A stretch of DNA of 44,187 nt from Olavius algarvensis Gamma 3 endosymbiont (GCA_001735895.1 DS021198.1:39007-83193); one strand, 5' to 3'. Shown: positions 8,847-17,797, counted from the first letter of the stretch. The notes: a model not told the origin generated them from the sequence alone. A program made the numbers and translations.

Positions 8847-9524
8847 ATGAAGGAATTGAAAACGACCCTGCTGGTAGTAACCGTGATATTTTTCGGCGAT
8901 GCCCTAATGGCGCAAGAGTCCTCGCTGGAACTTGCTACCGAGCGCGGTTGTTTCATCTGTCATACGATTCACGTCGATCCCGCGGTGGATCGGCCATTGG
9001 CGCCTTCCTACCAGGAAATTGCGGAGCAATACCGTAACGACGAGCAGGCTTTCCAGTACCTGGTTAACCGCATTCTTCACGGCACGCTTTATACCGAGCA
9101 AAACTGGTCTGGCGGCATCAGCATGCGTTTCATGCCGCCAAACGTCAATGTCGACCGGGTCGAAGCCGCCGAGTTGGCCAACTGGATTCTGACACTGCCC
9201 GAAGACAAGGCACTGCGCCACCGACTCGCGAATCACGAAAGCATGTTGATCCTCAGTGCACGCAGCGGTTGTCCCGCCTGCCATCTCATGGATGCATCCC
9301 CGGATAGCCGACTGATGCCGCTGGCGCCGGCTTTCCGCGAAGTCGCGCGGCGCTACCGCGACGACGCCGAGGCCGAGCGAAAAATAATACGCTCGATTAT
9401 CCACGGTACCCGGTCCGCCACCAAAATCTGGCCCCATGTCAACATGCAGTTCATGCCGCCGAACGTCGGTCTGGTACGCACCGATGCCGAATCCCTTGCC
9501 CACTGGATTCTCGGCCTGAAGTAG
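8847..9524 (+). CDS. Periplasmic diheme cytochrome c (two tandem c-type domains)
   Basis: A signal peptide (residues 1-22, ending ALMAQ) is followed by two homologous heme domains. The first has CFICH (C35, C38, H39) and a distal MRFMPPNV; the second has CPACH (C142, C145, H146) and MQFMPPNV. The Met in each FMPPNV is the likely sixth heme ligand. The halves are alike enough to be an internal duplication. The protein is a soluble periplasmic electron carrier. It sits directly upstream of the NosR-type gene, so electron exchange with that membrane protein is a reasonable inference. The ATG at 8847 is used rather than the overlapping GTG at 8844. Confidence 0.9.
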   Translation: MKELKTTLLVVTVIFFGDALMAQESSLELATERGCFICHTIHVDPAVDRPLAPSYQEIAEQYRNDEQAFQYLVNRILHGTLYTEQNWSGGISMRFMPPNVNVDRVEAAELANWILTLPEDKALRHRLANHESMLILSARSGCPACHLMDASPDSRLMPLAPAFREVARRYRDDAEAERKIIRSIIHGTRSATKIWPHVNMQFMPPNVGLVRTDAESLAHWILGLK

Positions 9525-9689
9525 GTTCGCACTAACGCCCTGTTGCCGCCGGCTGCGCGCCTTGAGCATGGCGCAGAAACTACGGGCGGCAGCCACGGTG
9601 ACATTCCGCTGCTGTTTGCACAGCTCGTCACGGGCGATGCAGTTCGGTACCATCTGTCGCTAGGAAATTTTCCCGGAACATGCCGCCGA

Positions 9690-11789
9690 ATGATTCGACC
9701 CCTTATTTGGATAATGTTGCTCTGCCTGCCGTGGTATAACCCGGCGGGCGCCGCAACACTCGACCCCGAGCGCTTGGCCGCCCGGGTAGAGCCGGCTTAT
9801 CAGCTCGGCGAGCCTGTCGGCGACAGCGATGTTTGGACTCTGGTCAATCTCGACGGCGCCGAGGCCGGATTTCTGTTCGAATCCGAACCGCTGGCGCCGA
9901 TACCGGGGTTTTCCGGAGCGCCGATAAACCTGCTGGTGGCGATGGATAAGGAGGGCAGGCTGCTCAATGTCGAAATCGTCCATCACAATGAGCCCATTTT
10001 CGTGTCCGGGCTCGGCCAGGCGCCGTTTCACGAGTTCGTGACCCAGTATCGCGGGCGCAGCATATACGACTCGATGTCGGTCGGAGTGCCCTACGGAAAA
10101 GTCGAAGGCGCCAGCACGCAGCTGTATCTCGACGGCGTAACCAAGGCGACCGCCTCGGTGCGCATCGCCCACGAAACGGTACTTGCCGCGGCCAACGCGG
10201 TCGCACGCCAAAAAATGCGTGGACTTGCCGTCGCGCCGGCGCCGGCGCCGAATATGAAGCACGACGAGAACCTCAGTTTCGACGATCTGGTCGCGCAGGG
10301 CATCGCGCGCCGCCATCGCATCAGCAACCGGCAGATTCAGGAATTATTCCACCAAAGCCAGTGGCAGGATGACGATCCGGTTGCGCTGGCCGAACCGGAT
10401 GAATCCTACCTCGATCTGTGGGTAATCGATGTCGGCCCGCCGGCGATCGCACGCGCCGTATTCGATAGAGAGAGCCTCGAGCAGCTAGATTATTTTCTAT
10501 CGATATCGCCGGACGATGAACCGATTCTACTGATCGACCAGGGCCGGCACGGGCTAGTCAGCGATGAGTTCGTGCGAAATACCGAACCCGATCTCATCGC
10601 TGCGGTGCAGGATGGGTTGCCGGTGGCCCTGCGCGACGCCGATCTCGAGTTGACCCTGTTGCCCGGCCTGCCCGATGGCCGCCGTATCGTGCTGCGCACC
10701 GATCGCCGGATCGGTTTCGACCCCACGCGGCCCTGGCAATTGACGCTAAAGGCGGTGCGTGAACACGGCAGTTTCATGCCCAGCGTCGGCGTCAGGGATC
10801 TCGTTTTCGAGCATCGATCGCCGGCGCGATTTTATACCGCCGCCGCATTCGACCAACCGCTGACGCCGCAGCAGGCCGCGATCCTGGGTCGGCTGCAGGA
10901 TCTGTATCTGGTGGGTGGATTCGTGCTGCTGCTGGCGTTACTGCTGTGGTGGCGCCAGGACTGGCTCGCCGGTCTGCGCCACTACCGCGAACTGCGCATC
11001 GCGTTTCTCGTCGGCATGACGATATTTATCGGCTGGTACGGGCAGGGTCAGCTATCCCTGGTCACCGTGCTCGGCACCCTGCGCGCATTATTATCGTCGC
11101 AGAGCCTCAGCTTTTTACTGTTCGATCCTTTTTCGCTGATTATCTGGGGCTTTGTACTACTGTCCTTCCTATACTGGGGCCGCGGATTTTTCTGCGGCTG
11201 GTTGTGCCCCTATGGCGCGATGCAAGAATTCACCGGTTTCATTGCGCAAAAGCTCGGTCTTCGTCAGTTGCGCATCCGCAGGGGCGCTGATCGCTGGCTT
11301 AAAAAAATCAAGTACCTGATTCTGGCACTGTTGGCGACGATGACCTTGTTCGCGCCGGCGGCGTTGGATACCTGGATCGAGATCGAGCCCTTCAAGACAG
11401 AGGTGACGACTTTTTTCGTGCGCGAATGGTACTTCGTGACCTACGCGCTACTGTGGTTGCTGCTCGGTATGTTCGTGTTTCGTGGCTTTTGTCGGTATGT
11501 CTGCCCGCTCGGCGCATTCATGGCGATCGGTGGGCTGCTGCGATTGCGCGACTGGATCCCGCGGCGCCAGGAGTGCGGTACACGCTGTCAACTATGCGCA
11601 ATGCGCTGCCAGTACAATGCGATCGAAACCTCGGGCCGAATCGCCTACGACGAATGCTTCCAGTGCCTGGATTGCGTGACGATTTACGCGGATGCGAATA
11701 CCTGTCCGCCGCTGCTGCTGGTGCAAAAAGGTAAACCCTTGAAAAACGAAAGTTCCCTGGAGGAAATTATTGTTTCGCCGGCGAAATAA
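9690..11789 (+). CDS. NosR/NirI-family membrane flavo-iron-sulfur protein
   Basis: From the ATG at 9690 the protein has 699 residues, close to NosR. In order it shows a signal peptide (to about residue 21) and a periplasmic FMN-binding domain with DGVTKATAS as the flavin-attachment region. About five membrane helices follow from residue 410. Two polyferredoxin-type motifs come next, CGWLCPYGAMQ and CRYVCPLGAF. A C-terminal Cys-rich segment (CGTRCQLCAMRC, then CFQCLDC) completes it. Family members move electrons from the quinol pool or cytoplasm to periplasmic enzymes, classically nitrous oxide reductase. nosZ is absent here; the neighbours are a diheme cytochrome and Mo/W genes. The longer upstream frame lacks homology, so the start was trimmed. 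Confidence 0.85.
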   Translation: MIRPLIWIMLLCLPWYNPAGAATLDPERLAARVEPAYQLGEPVGDSDVWTLVNLDGAEAGFLFESEPLAPIPGFSGAPINLLVAMDKEGRLLNVEIVHHNEPIFVSGLGQAPFHEFVTQYRGRSIYDSMSVGVPYGKVEGASTQLYLDGVTKATASVRIAHETVLAAANAVARQKMRGLAVAPAPAPNMKHDENLSFDDLVAQGIARRHRISNRQIQELFHQSQWQDDDPVALAEPDESYLDLWVIDVGPPAIARAVFDRESLEQLDYFLSISPDDEPILLIDQGRHGLVSDEFVRNTEPDLIAAVQDGLPVALRDADLELTLLPGLPDGRRIVLRTDRRIGFDPTRPWQLTLKAVREHGSFMPSVGVRDLVFEHRSPARFYTAAAFDQPLTPQQAAILGRLQDLYLVGGFVLLLALLLWWRQDWLAGLRHYRELRIAFLVGMTIFIGWYGQGQLSLVTVLGTLRALLSSQSLSFLLFDPFSLIIWGFVLLSFLYWGRGFFCGWLCPYGAMQEFTGFIAQKLGLRQLRIRRGADRWLKKIKYLILALLATMTLFAPAALDTWIEIEPFKTEVTTFFVREWYFVTYALLWLLLGMFVFRGFCRYVCPLGAFMAIGGLLRLRDWIPRRQECGTRCQLCAMRCQYNAIETSGRIAYDECFQCLDCVTIYADANTCPPLLLVQKGKPLKNESSLEEIIVSPAK

Positions 11790-11835
11790 TTATGCTGCCC
11801 ATCGGTCGGTGCAGCCAACCGAGGCAAGGATAAAC

Positions 11836-12183
11836 TTGAAATCCCGCAGTCGACTCGCTTATTTCGAAGCGGGATTTCAAAAACGGCCTATGATCGCGCT
11901 TGTGCTGCTCGTGATTTTCATCGCTATGCTGTTCGCCTCCCGCCAGCTGAACAGGCAGGGGGCCGATTCGGATTCAGCCGAGGTTCGATACTCCGATCGA
12001 TATCAGGAACTGATAAAATTGAAATCTCTGAATCAGGCGCAACAGGCGGAGCTCGAACTGGAAGTTTGCCGCTATAAACGTGACTCGATCCGGTTTCTTC
12101 TGAGTAAACCGCTGGCAAACCGTGATGCCGAAATTTCCAGTTATAGAGAAGTCTGCGAGCGGTATCTGCCGTTCGATTTATAA
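11836..12183 (+). CDS. Small single-pass membrane protein, unknown
   Basis: A TTG at 11836 is preceded by GGCAAGGA (11823-11830) at suitable spacing and gives 115 residues; an ATG at 11890 is the alternative. The N-terminus is basic, followed by one membrane helix (MIALVLLVIFIAMLFAS) and a soluble, charged, probably helical tail (YQELIKLKSLNQAQQAELEL). The expected topology is an N-in single-pass inner-membrane protein. It follows the NosR-type gene after about 46 bases and may be cotranscribed. No family is recognised. Confidence 0.6.
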   Translation: MKSRSRLAYFEAGFQKRPMIALVLLVIFIAMLFASRQLNRQGADSDSAEVRYSDRYQELIKLKSLNQAQQAELELEVCRYKRDSIRFLLSKPLANRDAEISSYREVCERYLPFDL

Positions 12184-12211
12184 CAGAATCGGTGCCGGCG
12201 CGAGCGCGTTG

Positions 12212-12466
12212 TCAACCGCCGGTCACCGGCGGGAAAAAAGCGATTTCATCGCTGTCGCCAATACCGGCATCGGGTTCGCTTACTTCCTGGTTTACGGCGA
12301 TGAGAATCCTGGTTTCACCGTTGAATGCGCTGTCGAAGGGTTCGCCACGTGCGCGCAGTAATCCGACCAGGTCTGCGACGGTATTGCAGTCCGCGGGCAG
12401 CTCGAGCGCCTCGGATTTGAGGCCGAGATCTTCTGCCAGGCTGGCGAAGTAAAGCAGATTGGCCAT
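12212..12466 (-). CDS. moaD: MoaD, small sulfur-carrier subunit of molybdopterin synthase
   Basis: The 84-residue ubiquitin-fold protein ends in PPVTGG, the Gly-Gly tail that is adenylated and thiocarboxylated before sulfur is handed to precursor Z. Its start reads MANLLYFASLAEDLG, typical of MoaD. The ATG at 12466 lies 4 bases after the moeA stop, so the two are probably translationally coupled. No moaE is present in the window; the large synthase subunit must be encoded elsewhere. A second MoaD-like protein is encoded at 17798 in the aor operon. Confidence 0.88.
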   Translation of the reverse strand: MANLLYFASLAEDLGLKSEALELPADCNTVADLVGLLRARGEPFDSAFNGETRILIAVNQEVSEPDAGIGDSDEIAFFPPVTGG

Positions 12467-12470
12467 GGAG

Positions 12471-13739
12471 CTATAGCGACCAGTCGAAGAACTGGATGCT
12501 GACCTCGTCGCCGGGTTCGACCCCGGCATTGTCGTCCGGCAATACGATGAAGCAGTTGGCCCGGCTCATCGAGGTGAGGATGCCCGAACCCTGTTTGCCG
12601 GTCTTGCCGACCCGCCATTCACCGGTTTCGTCCAGCGTCGCGATGCCGCGTTGAAACTCGTAACGCCCGGGTTTTTTGCGCAGCCTGTCGTCGGCGCGTG
12701 CCTTGAACAATTTGGGCCTTGTCGGCCGGGTGCCGGCCAGTGCCTGGATCGCCGGTACGACGAACTGGCTGAAGGTTACCATCACCGCAACCGGATTGCC
12801 CGGCAGGCCGATGAAGATGCTGGCGTCGATTTGGCCAAGGGTTAACGGTCGACCCGGTTTAATCGCAATTTTCCAGAACTCGGTGCTGCCGATTTCCTCG
12901 AGCGCCGGTTTGATGAAGTCGGCCTCGCCGACGGAAACGCCGCCGGTGCTCAGGATCAGATCGGCCTTGGCGGCGGCATTCTCCAATGCCTCGCGCATCG
13001 CCTGTGGTTCGTCGCGCACCACGCCCAGGTCGACGATGTCGACCGCCATGCGCGACAGCATACCGTGCAGGCAATAGCGATTGCTGTCGTAAATTTTTCC
13101 CGGCGCCAGCGGTTCGCCGACCGGCATCAGTTCGTCACCGGTGGAAAAGAAAGCGACTACCGGCTTACGTTTTACCTGCAACTGAGCAATGCCGAGTGAC
13201 GCCAGCACGCCGAGATCGGCGGGACTCAAACGTACGCCCGCGTCGATTACGGCCGCACCCTGCTTGATATCTTCGCCCGCCTCACGAATGTTTTCGCCGA
13301 CACGATGATTGGCATCGATGCGCACCTTGCCTTCCGCCGTCACCTCGGTCTGTTCCTGCATGATGACGGCATCCGCGCCTTGCGGGATCAGCCCGCCGGT
13401 CATGATGCGTACGCATTGCCCCGCGGACACGCTACCTTCGAAAGCATTGCCGGCATAGGCGGTGCCGATTTGTTCGAACTCGGTAATGCCGTCCTGCTGC
13501 AGGCTGGCAACGGCCAGCGCGAATCCGTCCATCGCTGAATTTGCGTGTGGCGGTACATTGCTGGGAGAGGAGACTATCTCGTGATTGACTCGATCGAGGC
13601 ATTCCCGAATCGGCAGGCGTTCGCAGGCATGTACCGGTTGCACCCGTTCTGCGATGCGGCGCAAGGCCTCGTCCAGACTGATCGAAGCGGGATCGAACGG
13701 GTCTGCACAGCTCGGTTGGGATGCAATCTGGTCACTCAT
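12471..13739 (-). CDS. moeA: MoeA, molybdopterin molybdotransferase
   Basis: The 422-residue protein from the ATG at 13739 inserts metal into adenylated molybdopterin. Recognised blocks are NSAMDGFALA, the MTGGLIPQGADAVIMQEQTE segment, FFSTGDEL, STGGVSVGEADF, KPGRPLTLG and GLPGNPVAV, in the order usual for MoeA domains III, II, I and IV. A longer frame upstream lacks homology and was excluded. It is divergent from the aor operon and precedes moaD. Because AOR enzymes use tungsten, this MoeA could serve molybdate or tungstate; the sequence alone does not decide. Confidence 0.95.
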   Translation of the reverse strand: MSDQIASQPSCADPFDPASISLDEALRRIAERVQPVHACERLPIRECLDRVNHEIVSSPSNVPPHANSAMDGFALAVASLQQDGITEFEQIGTAYAGNAFEGSVSAGQCVRIMTGGLIPQGADAVIMQEQTEVTAEGKVRIDANHRVGENIREAGEDIKQGAAVIDAGVRLSPADLGVLASLGIAQLQVKRKPVVAFFSTGDELMPVGEPLAPGKIYDSNRYCLHGMLSRMAVDIVDLGVVRDEPQAMREALENAAAKADLILSTGGVSVGEADFIKPALEEIGSTEFWKIAIKPGRPLTLGQIDASIFIGLPGNPVAVMVTFSQFVVPAIQALAGTRPTRPKLFKARADDRLRKKPGRYEFQRGIATLDETGEWRVGKTGKQGSGILTSMSRANCFIVLPDDNAGVEPGDEVSIQFFDWSL

Positions 13740-13924
13740 GCTGGTCGAATTTCGTACTTCAGGGCAGCTATTGAGGCACAGACTTGCAAAAAATGGTAGA
13801 GGCAGGGCGTTTTTTTTTCGGAACCTGGTGTTTTCCGTGCTAATCCGCATTAAATTTAGTCATAGGGCTATAAATGCCCCGACGACAATGGTATTTTATC
13901 GGGTTCGGTTTCCAAGGTATTTCG

Positions 13925-13950
13925 CCCGGATTTTAAAGCTTTATTCCGGG
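13925..13950. promoter_or_regulatory. Interrupted palindrome upstream of the aor operon
   Basis: CCCGGA (13925-13930) and TCCGGG (13945-13950) flank an AT-rich centre containing the palindrome TAAAGCTTTA. The dyad lies about 34 bases before the aorA start in the divergent moeA/aorA region. It could be an operator or a leader hairpin. No canonical sigma-70 or sigma-54 promoter was recognised nearby. Confidence 0.35.
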
Positions 13951-13983
13951 GGATTGATAATAACGACACAGGCGGAGGATATA

Positions 13984-14463
13984 ATGCAGAAGTCCCTTAA
14001 CATCGACCCGGGCAAGTGTACCGGCTGTCTCCAGTGCGAAATGGCCTGCTCCTACGAGCACACCGGGACCTTCAACCCGTCGCGTTCCTATATCAAGGTT
14101 TTCACCTTTCATCACGAGGGCAGGTTTGCACCCTATACCTGTACGCAGTGCGATGAAGCCTGGTGTATGCGCGCTTGCCCGGTGGACGCGATCAGCGTCG
14201 ACATAACGACCGGCGCCAAAGTTGTTTCCGACGACAAGTGTGTCGGCTGTAAAGTCTGCACCATCGCTTGCCCGTTCGGCACCATCAACTACTCGCAGGC
14301 AACCGGCAAAGTGGTCAAATGCGATCTTTGCGGCGGCGACCCGCAATGCGCGGCTGCCTGTCCGACCGATGCGATAACCTATGTCGATGCTGACTGGACC
14401 GGTTATGACCGTATGCAAGCCTCGGCGGCCAAGAGTCTGCCGTCGGCCGAAGCGACCGCTTAA
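13984..14463 (+). CDS. aorA: AorA-like polyferredoxin subunit of tungsten aldehyde oxidoreductase
   Basis: This 159-residue electron-transfer protein carries four cysteine quartets: CTGCLQCEMAC, CTQCDEAWCMRACP, CVGCKVCTIACP and CDLCGGDPQCAAACP. That predicts four [4Fe-4S] clusters, as in DmsB-like subunits. It is followed after 19 bases by the aldehyde oxidoreductase large subunit, the arrangement known for AorA-AorB of Aromatoleum aromaticum, where AorA links catalytic subunits in a chain. A strong GGCGGAGG site precedes the ATG at 13984. There is no signal peptide, so it is cytoplasmic. Confidence 0.88.
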   Translation: MQKSLNIDPGKCTGCLQCEMACSYEHTGTFNPSRSYIKVFTFHHEGRFAPYTCTQCDEAWCMRACPVDAISVDITTGAKVVSDDKCVGCKVCTIACPFGTINYSQATGKVVKCDLCGGDPQCAAACPTDAITYVDADWTGYDRMQASAAKSLPSAEATA

Positions 14464-14482
14464 CGAATGGGGGAAACAAATC

Positions 14483-16333
14483 ATGTCCTGGACAAGAAAA
14501 ATTCTGAGGGTAGATCTCTCTAAAGGTAGCTGTACTTCTGAAGCGCTCAACATGGATTGGGCGAATCAATACCTGGGCCAGCGCGGCCTCGCGTCGAAAT
14601 ACCTGACCGAGGAAGTCGATCCGAAATGCGACGCGCTCGGACCCGATAATAAAATGATCATGGCCACCGGCCCGTTGACCGGCACCATGGCGTCAACCGG
14701 CGGTCGTTATTCCGTCATCTGTAAAAGCCCGTTAACCGGCGCCATCGCCTGTTCCAACTCGGGCGGGTTTTTCGGCGCCGAGATGAAGTTTGCCGGTTAC
14801 GATATGATTATCTTCGAGGGTAAATCGGACAAACCGGTTTACCTGTTGATTCAGGACGACAAGGCGGAGTTGCGCTCTGCCGAGCACCTGTGGGGAAAAT
14901 CCGCCTGGGAAGCCGACGATATCGTGCGCGCCACCCATCAGGACCCGCAGCTGCGGGTCGCCTGCATCGGGCGCACCGCCGAACAAGGCTGCCTCTATGC
15001 GGCGGTTATGAACGACAAGCATCGCGCCGCCGGCCGTTCCGGGGTCGGTACCGTGATGGCGTCGAAGAATCTCAAAGCGGTAGCGGTGCGCGGCACCGGC
15101 GGTATCGGCAACGTCAACGATGCCGAGGCTTTCATCGCGGCTACCAATGACGGCAAGGCGGCGCTGGCCGAAAACGCGGTCACCGGCCAGGGACTGCCGG
15201 CCTTTGGAACGCAAGTGCTGATGAATGTCATCAACGGCGTCGGGGCCTTGCCGGCGCGCAATATGCGTGATGTCGGGTTCGAGGGCGCCGAGAATATCTC
15301 CGCCGAAGCCATGGCCGAGCCGCGCAAAAGCGACGGCAAGGCGAATCTAACCACCAATGGCGCCTGCTTCGGCTGTACCATCGCCTGCGGCCGTATCTCC
15401 ACCGTCGATCCGACGCATTTCTCGGTCAAGGACAAGCCGCAGTACCAGGGTGCCTCGGGTGGGCTCGAATATGAAGCTGCCTGGGCGCTGGGCGCCGATA
15501 CCGGCGTCGACGATCTCGATGCGTTGACCTATGTGAACTTTCTCTGCAACGAAGACGGCATGGATCCGATTACCTACGGCGCCACCGTGGCCGCGGCCAT
15601 GGAAATGTTCGAAGACGGGACCATCACCACCAAGGAGACCGGCGGCATCGAACTCAAGTTCGGCAGTGCGGAAGCATTCGTCGCGATTACCGAGCAATTC
15701 GTCACCGGCGAAGGCTTTGCCAAGGATCTGGGGCTCGGATCGAAGCGCTTGTGCGAAAAGTATAAGCGTCCGGAACTGTCGATGACGGTCAAGGGCCAGG
15801 AGTTTCCGGCCTACGATCCGCGCGGTATCCAGGGTATCGGTCTCGCCTACGCAACTTCGAACCGGGGCGCCTGCCACCTGCGCGGTTATACCATTGCCTC
15901 CGAAGTGTTGGGTATTCCGGTCAAGACCGAAATGAACGATACCGACGGCAAGGCCGAGCTGGTCAAGGCATTCCAGGACGCAACCGCGTTGGTCGATTCG
16001 GCCGGACTCTGTGTCTTCACTACCTTTGCCTGGGGCATGGATAATATCGCGCCGCAGATCGATGCCGCCTGCGAAGGCGACTGGAGCGTCGAGAACTGTC
16101 TCGAAACCGGTGAGCGTATCTGGAACATGGAGCGCCTGTTCAACGAGGCGGCCGGTTTCACCGCCGATGACGACAAGTTGCCCAAGCGGTTGTTGAAAGA
16201 AGTCATCAAGGCCGGGCCGACCGAGGGCCAGGTCAACCGGCTCGGAGAAATGCTGCCCAAGTATTACGAGGCCAGGGGCTGGACCGCGGACGGTAAGATC
16301 CCTGACGAAACCCGCCAGCGGCTTTCGCTATAG
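14483..16333 (+). CDS. aorB: AorB-like tungsten-dependent aldehyde:ferredoxin oxidoreductase, catalytic subunit
   Basis: The 616-residue product has AOR-family landmarks. These include TRKILRVDLSKG at the start, the pterin-binding ATGPLTGTMASTGGRYSV region, and FGAEMKFAGYDMIIFEGKS. Cysteines C295, C298 and C302 (ACFGCTIAC) plus C510 (GLCVFTTFAWG) ligate the [4Fe-4S] cluster. The family holds a tungsten bis-pyranopterin and oxidises aldehydes to carboxylic acids, or the reverse with low-potential donors. Genes on both sides (polyferredoxin, flavoprotein) place it with the bacterial AorABC type. A GGGGGA site precedes the ATG at 14483. The substrate range cannot be read from sequence. Confidence 0.95.
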   Translation: MSWTRKILRVDLSKGSCTSEALNMDWANQYLGQRGLASKYLTEEVDPKCDALGPDNKMIMATGPLTGTMASTGGRYSVICKSPLTGAIACSNSGGFFGAEMKFAGYDMIIFEGKSDKPVYLLIQDDKAELRSAEHLWGKSAWEADDIVRATHQDPQLRVACIGRTAEQGCLYAAVMNDKHRAAGRSGVGTVMASKNLKAVAVRGTGGIGNVNDAEAFIAATNDGKAALAENAVTGQGLPAFGTQVLMNVINGVGALPARNMRDVGFEGAENISAEAMAEPRKSDGKANLTTNGACFGCTIACGRISTVDPTHFSVKDKPQYQGASGGLEYEAAWALGADTGVDDLDALTYVNFLCNEDGMDPITYGATVAAAMEMFEDGTITTKETGGIELKFGSAEAFVAITEQFVTGEGFAKDLGLGSKRLCEKYKRPELSMTVKGQEFPAYDPRGIQGIGLAYATSNRGACHLRGYTIASEVLGIPVKTEMNDTDGKAELVKAFQDATALVDSAGLCVFTTFAWGMDNIAPQIDAACEGDWSVENCLETGERIWNMERLFNEAAGFTADDDKLPKRLLKEVIKAGPTEGQVNRLGEMLPKYYEARGWTADGKIPDETRQRLSL

Positions 16334-16344
16334 TCTGAAACAAT

Positions 16345-16385
16345 CCCCCGAGCGCCATCATTGGGTGAGCGGGGGGTTCTTAAAT
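16345..16385 (+). terminator. Hairpin with weak T-run between aorB and aorC (possible attenuator)
   Basis: CCCCCG (16345-16350) pairs with CGGGGG (16370-16375), followed by GTTCTTAAATTTT. It begins 11 bases after the aorB stop. Because aorC and its partners lie downstream on the same strand, a partial terminator that lowers expression of the distal genes is plausible. Confidence 0.45.
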
Positions 16386-16444
16386 TTTGGGCGGCAACTA
16401 AGAAAGCCCAGGGATTGGATTTTTCGTGAGCGCCGGGAAGCACA

Positions 16445-16512
16445 CTGCGCAAAGCCGCAGTTTACCTGCCGGTAAACCGGGTTTGAGCAAGGAGCCGACG
16501 CCGCTTTCGCGG
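16445..16512 (+). promoter_or_regulatory. Structured leader upstream of aorC (three consecutive hairpins)
   Basis: Three perfect hairpins follow one another in the 207-base gap before aorC. They are CTGCG-CAAAGC-CGCAG (16445-16460), GTTTACC-TGCC-GGTAAAC (16460-16477) and CCGC-TTTC-GCGG (16501-16512). The aorC start codon is at 16541. The compact folding suggests a regulatory RNA leader, but I could not match it to a known riboswitch consensus by eye. Confidence 0.4.
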
Positions 16513-16540
16513 ATAACGATATTTTTTAGAGGTGCTCTTC

Positions 16541-17791
16541 ATGCAACATATAATCGTAGGCGCGGGTCCCGCCGGCGTGATCGCCGCCGAAACGCTGCGC
16601 AAGGCCGATCCGGATGCGGATATTGCAATTATCGGAGATGAGCCCGAGCCGCCTTACTCGCGCATGGCGATTCCCTACTACCTGATTAACGACATCGATG
16701 AATCCGGCACTTACCTGCGGGATCCAAAACGGCATTTCGCCGAGCTGAACATCGAGCTACTGCAGCAGCGGGTCGAAACCATCGACCCCAGCGGTAAAAG
16801 CGTGACCCTCGCCGATGGCGCCAGCCGCAGTTACGACAAGTTGCTGTTGGCGACCGGCTCCCATCCGATCAGCCCGCCGATACCGGGGCTGGAGTTACCG
16901 CAGGTGCATTCCTGCTGGACGCTCGAGGATGCGCGCAACATCATCGAACGGGCGCAATCCGGATCCAACGTGGTGTTGATCGGCGCCGGTTTTATCGGTT
17001 GCATCATTCTCGAGGCACTGGTCAAACGCGGCGTGAATCTGGCGGTGGTCGAAACCGGCAACCGCATGGTGCCGCGCATGCTCGATGATAAGGCCGGCGG
17101 TTTGCTCGAAACCTGGTGTAAAAACAAGGGTATCGATGTGCATACTTCCTGCAGCGTCGATGCTATTAGCGATTCCGGTAGCGGGGTAGAAGTTGCCTTA
17201 AGCGACGGCGGCAAGCTGAGCGCGGCACTGGTCATCACCGCGACCGGAGTCAAGGCGAATACCGATCTGGTCGCCGGCAGCGATATCAAAATCGACCAGG
17301 GCGTCCTGGTCAACCGGCGGATGCAGACCAGCGACCCCGATGTGTATGCCGCCGGCGACGTGGCGCAGGGGGTCGATTTTTCCACCGGTAATTTCGAGGT
17401 GCAGGCGATTCAGCCGACCGCTACCGATCATGGGCGCATCGCGGCGCTCAACATGGCGGGGCAGGGGGATGAACACCACGGCACGCTCAATATGAACGTA
17501 CTCGATACGGTGGGTTTGATTTCCTGTTCCTTCGGCCTGTGGATGGGTGTCGACGGCGGCGACAGCGCCGAACTCTATAACCCGGACGAATTCCAGTATA
17601 TCAACTTGCAGTTCGACGGCGATCACCTGGTCGGCGCCAGCAGCGTCGGTAAAACCCAGCACGTCGGGGTAATGCGCGGCTTGATCGAATCGAAAATACA
17701 TCTCGGCGACTGGAAAGACCGTTTGCTGCAGGATCCGACCGCGATCATGGAAGCTTACCTGGCCTGCACGCAGGAATTGTCGTATCAGTAA
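16541..17791 (+). CDS. aorC: AorC-like FAD-dependent NAD(P) oxidoreductase subunit
   Basis: This 416-residue pyridine-nucleotide-disulfide-type flavoprotein has an N-terminal FAD Rossmann motif (IIVGAGPAGVIAAE) and ATGSHPISPPIPG. An NAD-binding Rossmann motif (VVLIGAGFIGCIILEAL) follows, then the FAD-closing VYAAGDVAQG. In AorABC enzymes this subunit passes electrons from the polyferredoxin chain to NAD, letting aldehyde oxidation make NADH. It lacks the redox-active CxxxxC of disulfide reductases. The ATG at 16541 is preceded by AGAGG. It stands apart from aorB by a structured 207-base gap and begins a second block with the MoaD-like and E1-like genes. Confidence 0.85.
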   Translation: MQHIIVGAGPAGVIAAETLRKADPDADIAIIGDEPEPPYSRMAIPYYLINDIDESGTYLRDPKRHFAELNIELLQQRVETIDPSGKSVTLADGASRSYDKLLLATGSHPISPPIPGLELPQVHSCWTLEDARNIIERAQSGSNVVLIGAGFIGCIILEALVKRGVNLAVVETGNRMVPRMLDDKAGGLLETWCKNKGIDVHTSCSVDAISDSGSGVEVALSDGGKLSAALVITATGVKANTDLVAGSDIKIDQGVLVNRRMQTSDPDVYAAGDVAQGVDFSTGNFEVQAIQPTATDHGRIAALNMAGQGDEHHGTLNMNVLDTVGLISCSFGLWMGVDGGDSAELYNPDEFQYINLQFDGDHLVGASSVGKTQHVGVMRGLIESKIHLGDWKDRLLQDPTAIMEAYLACTQELSYQ

Positions 17792-17797
17792 ATCGGT

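Noticed and set aside
9690-11789. Nitrous oxide reductase cluster
   Set aside because: Only a NosR-type protein is present; no nosZ, nosD, nosF, nosY or nosL was found.
12212-12235. CCGCCGG-TGA-CCGGCGG inverted repeat at the end of moaD as a terminator
   Set aside because: It is produced by the codons for the conserved PPVTGG tail and is not followed by a T-run.
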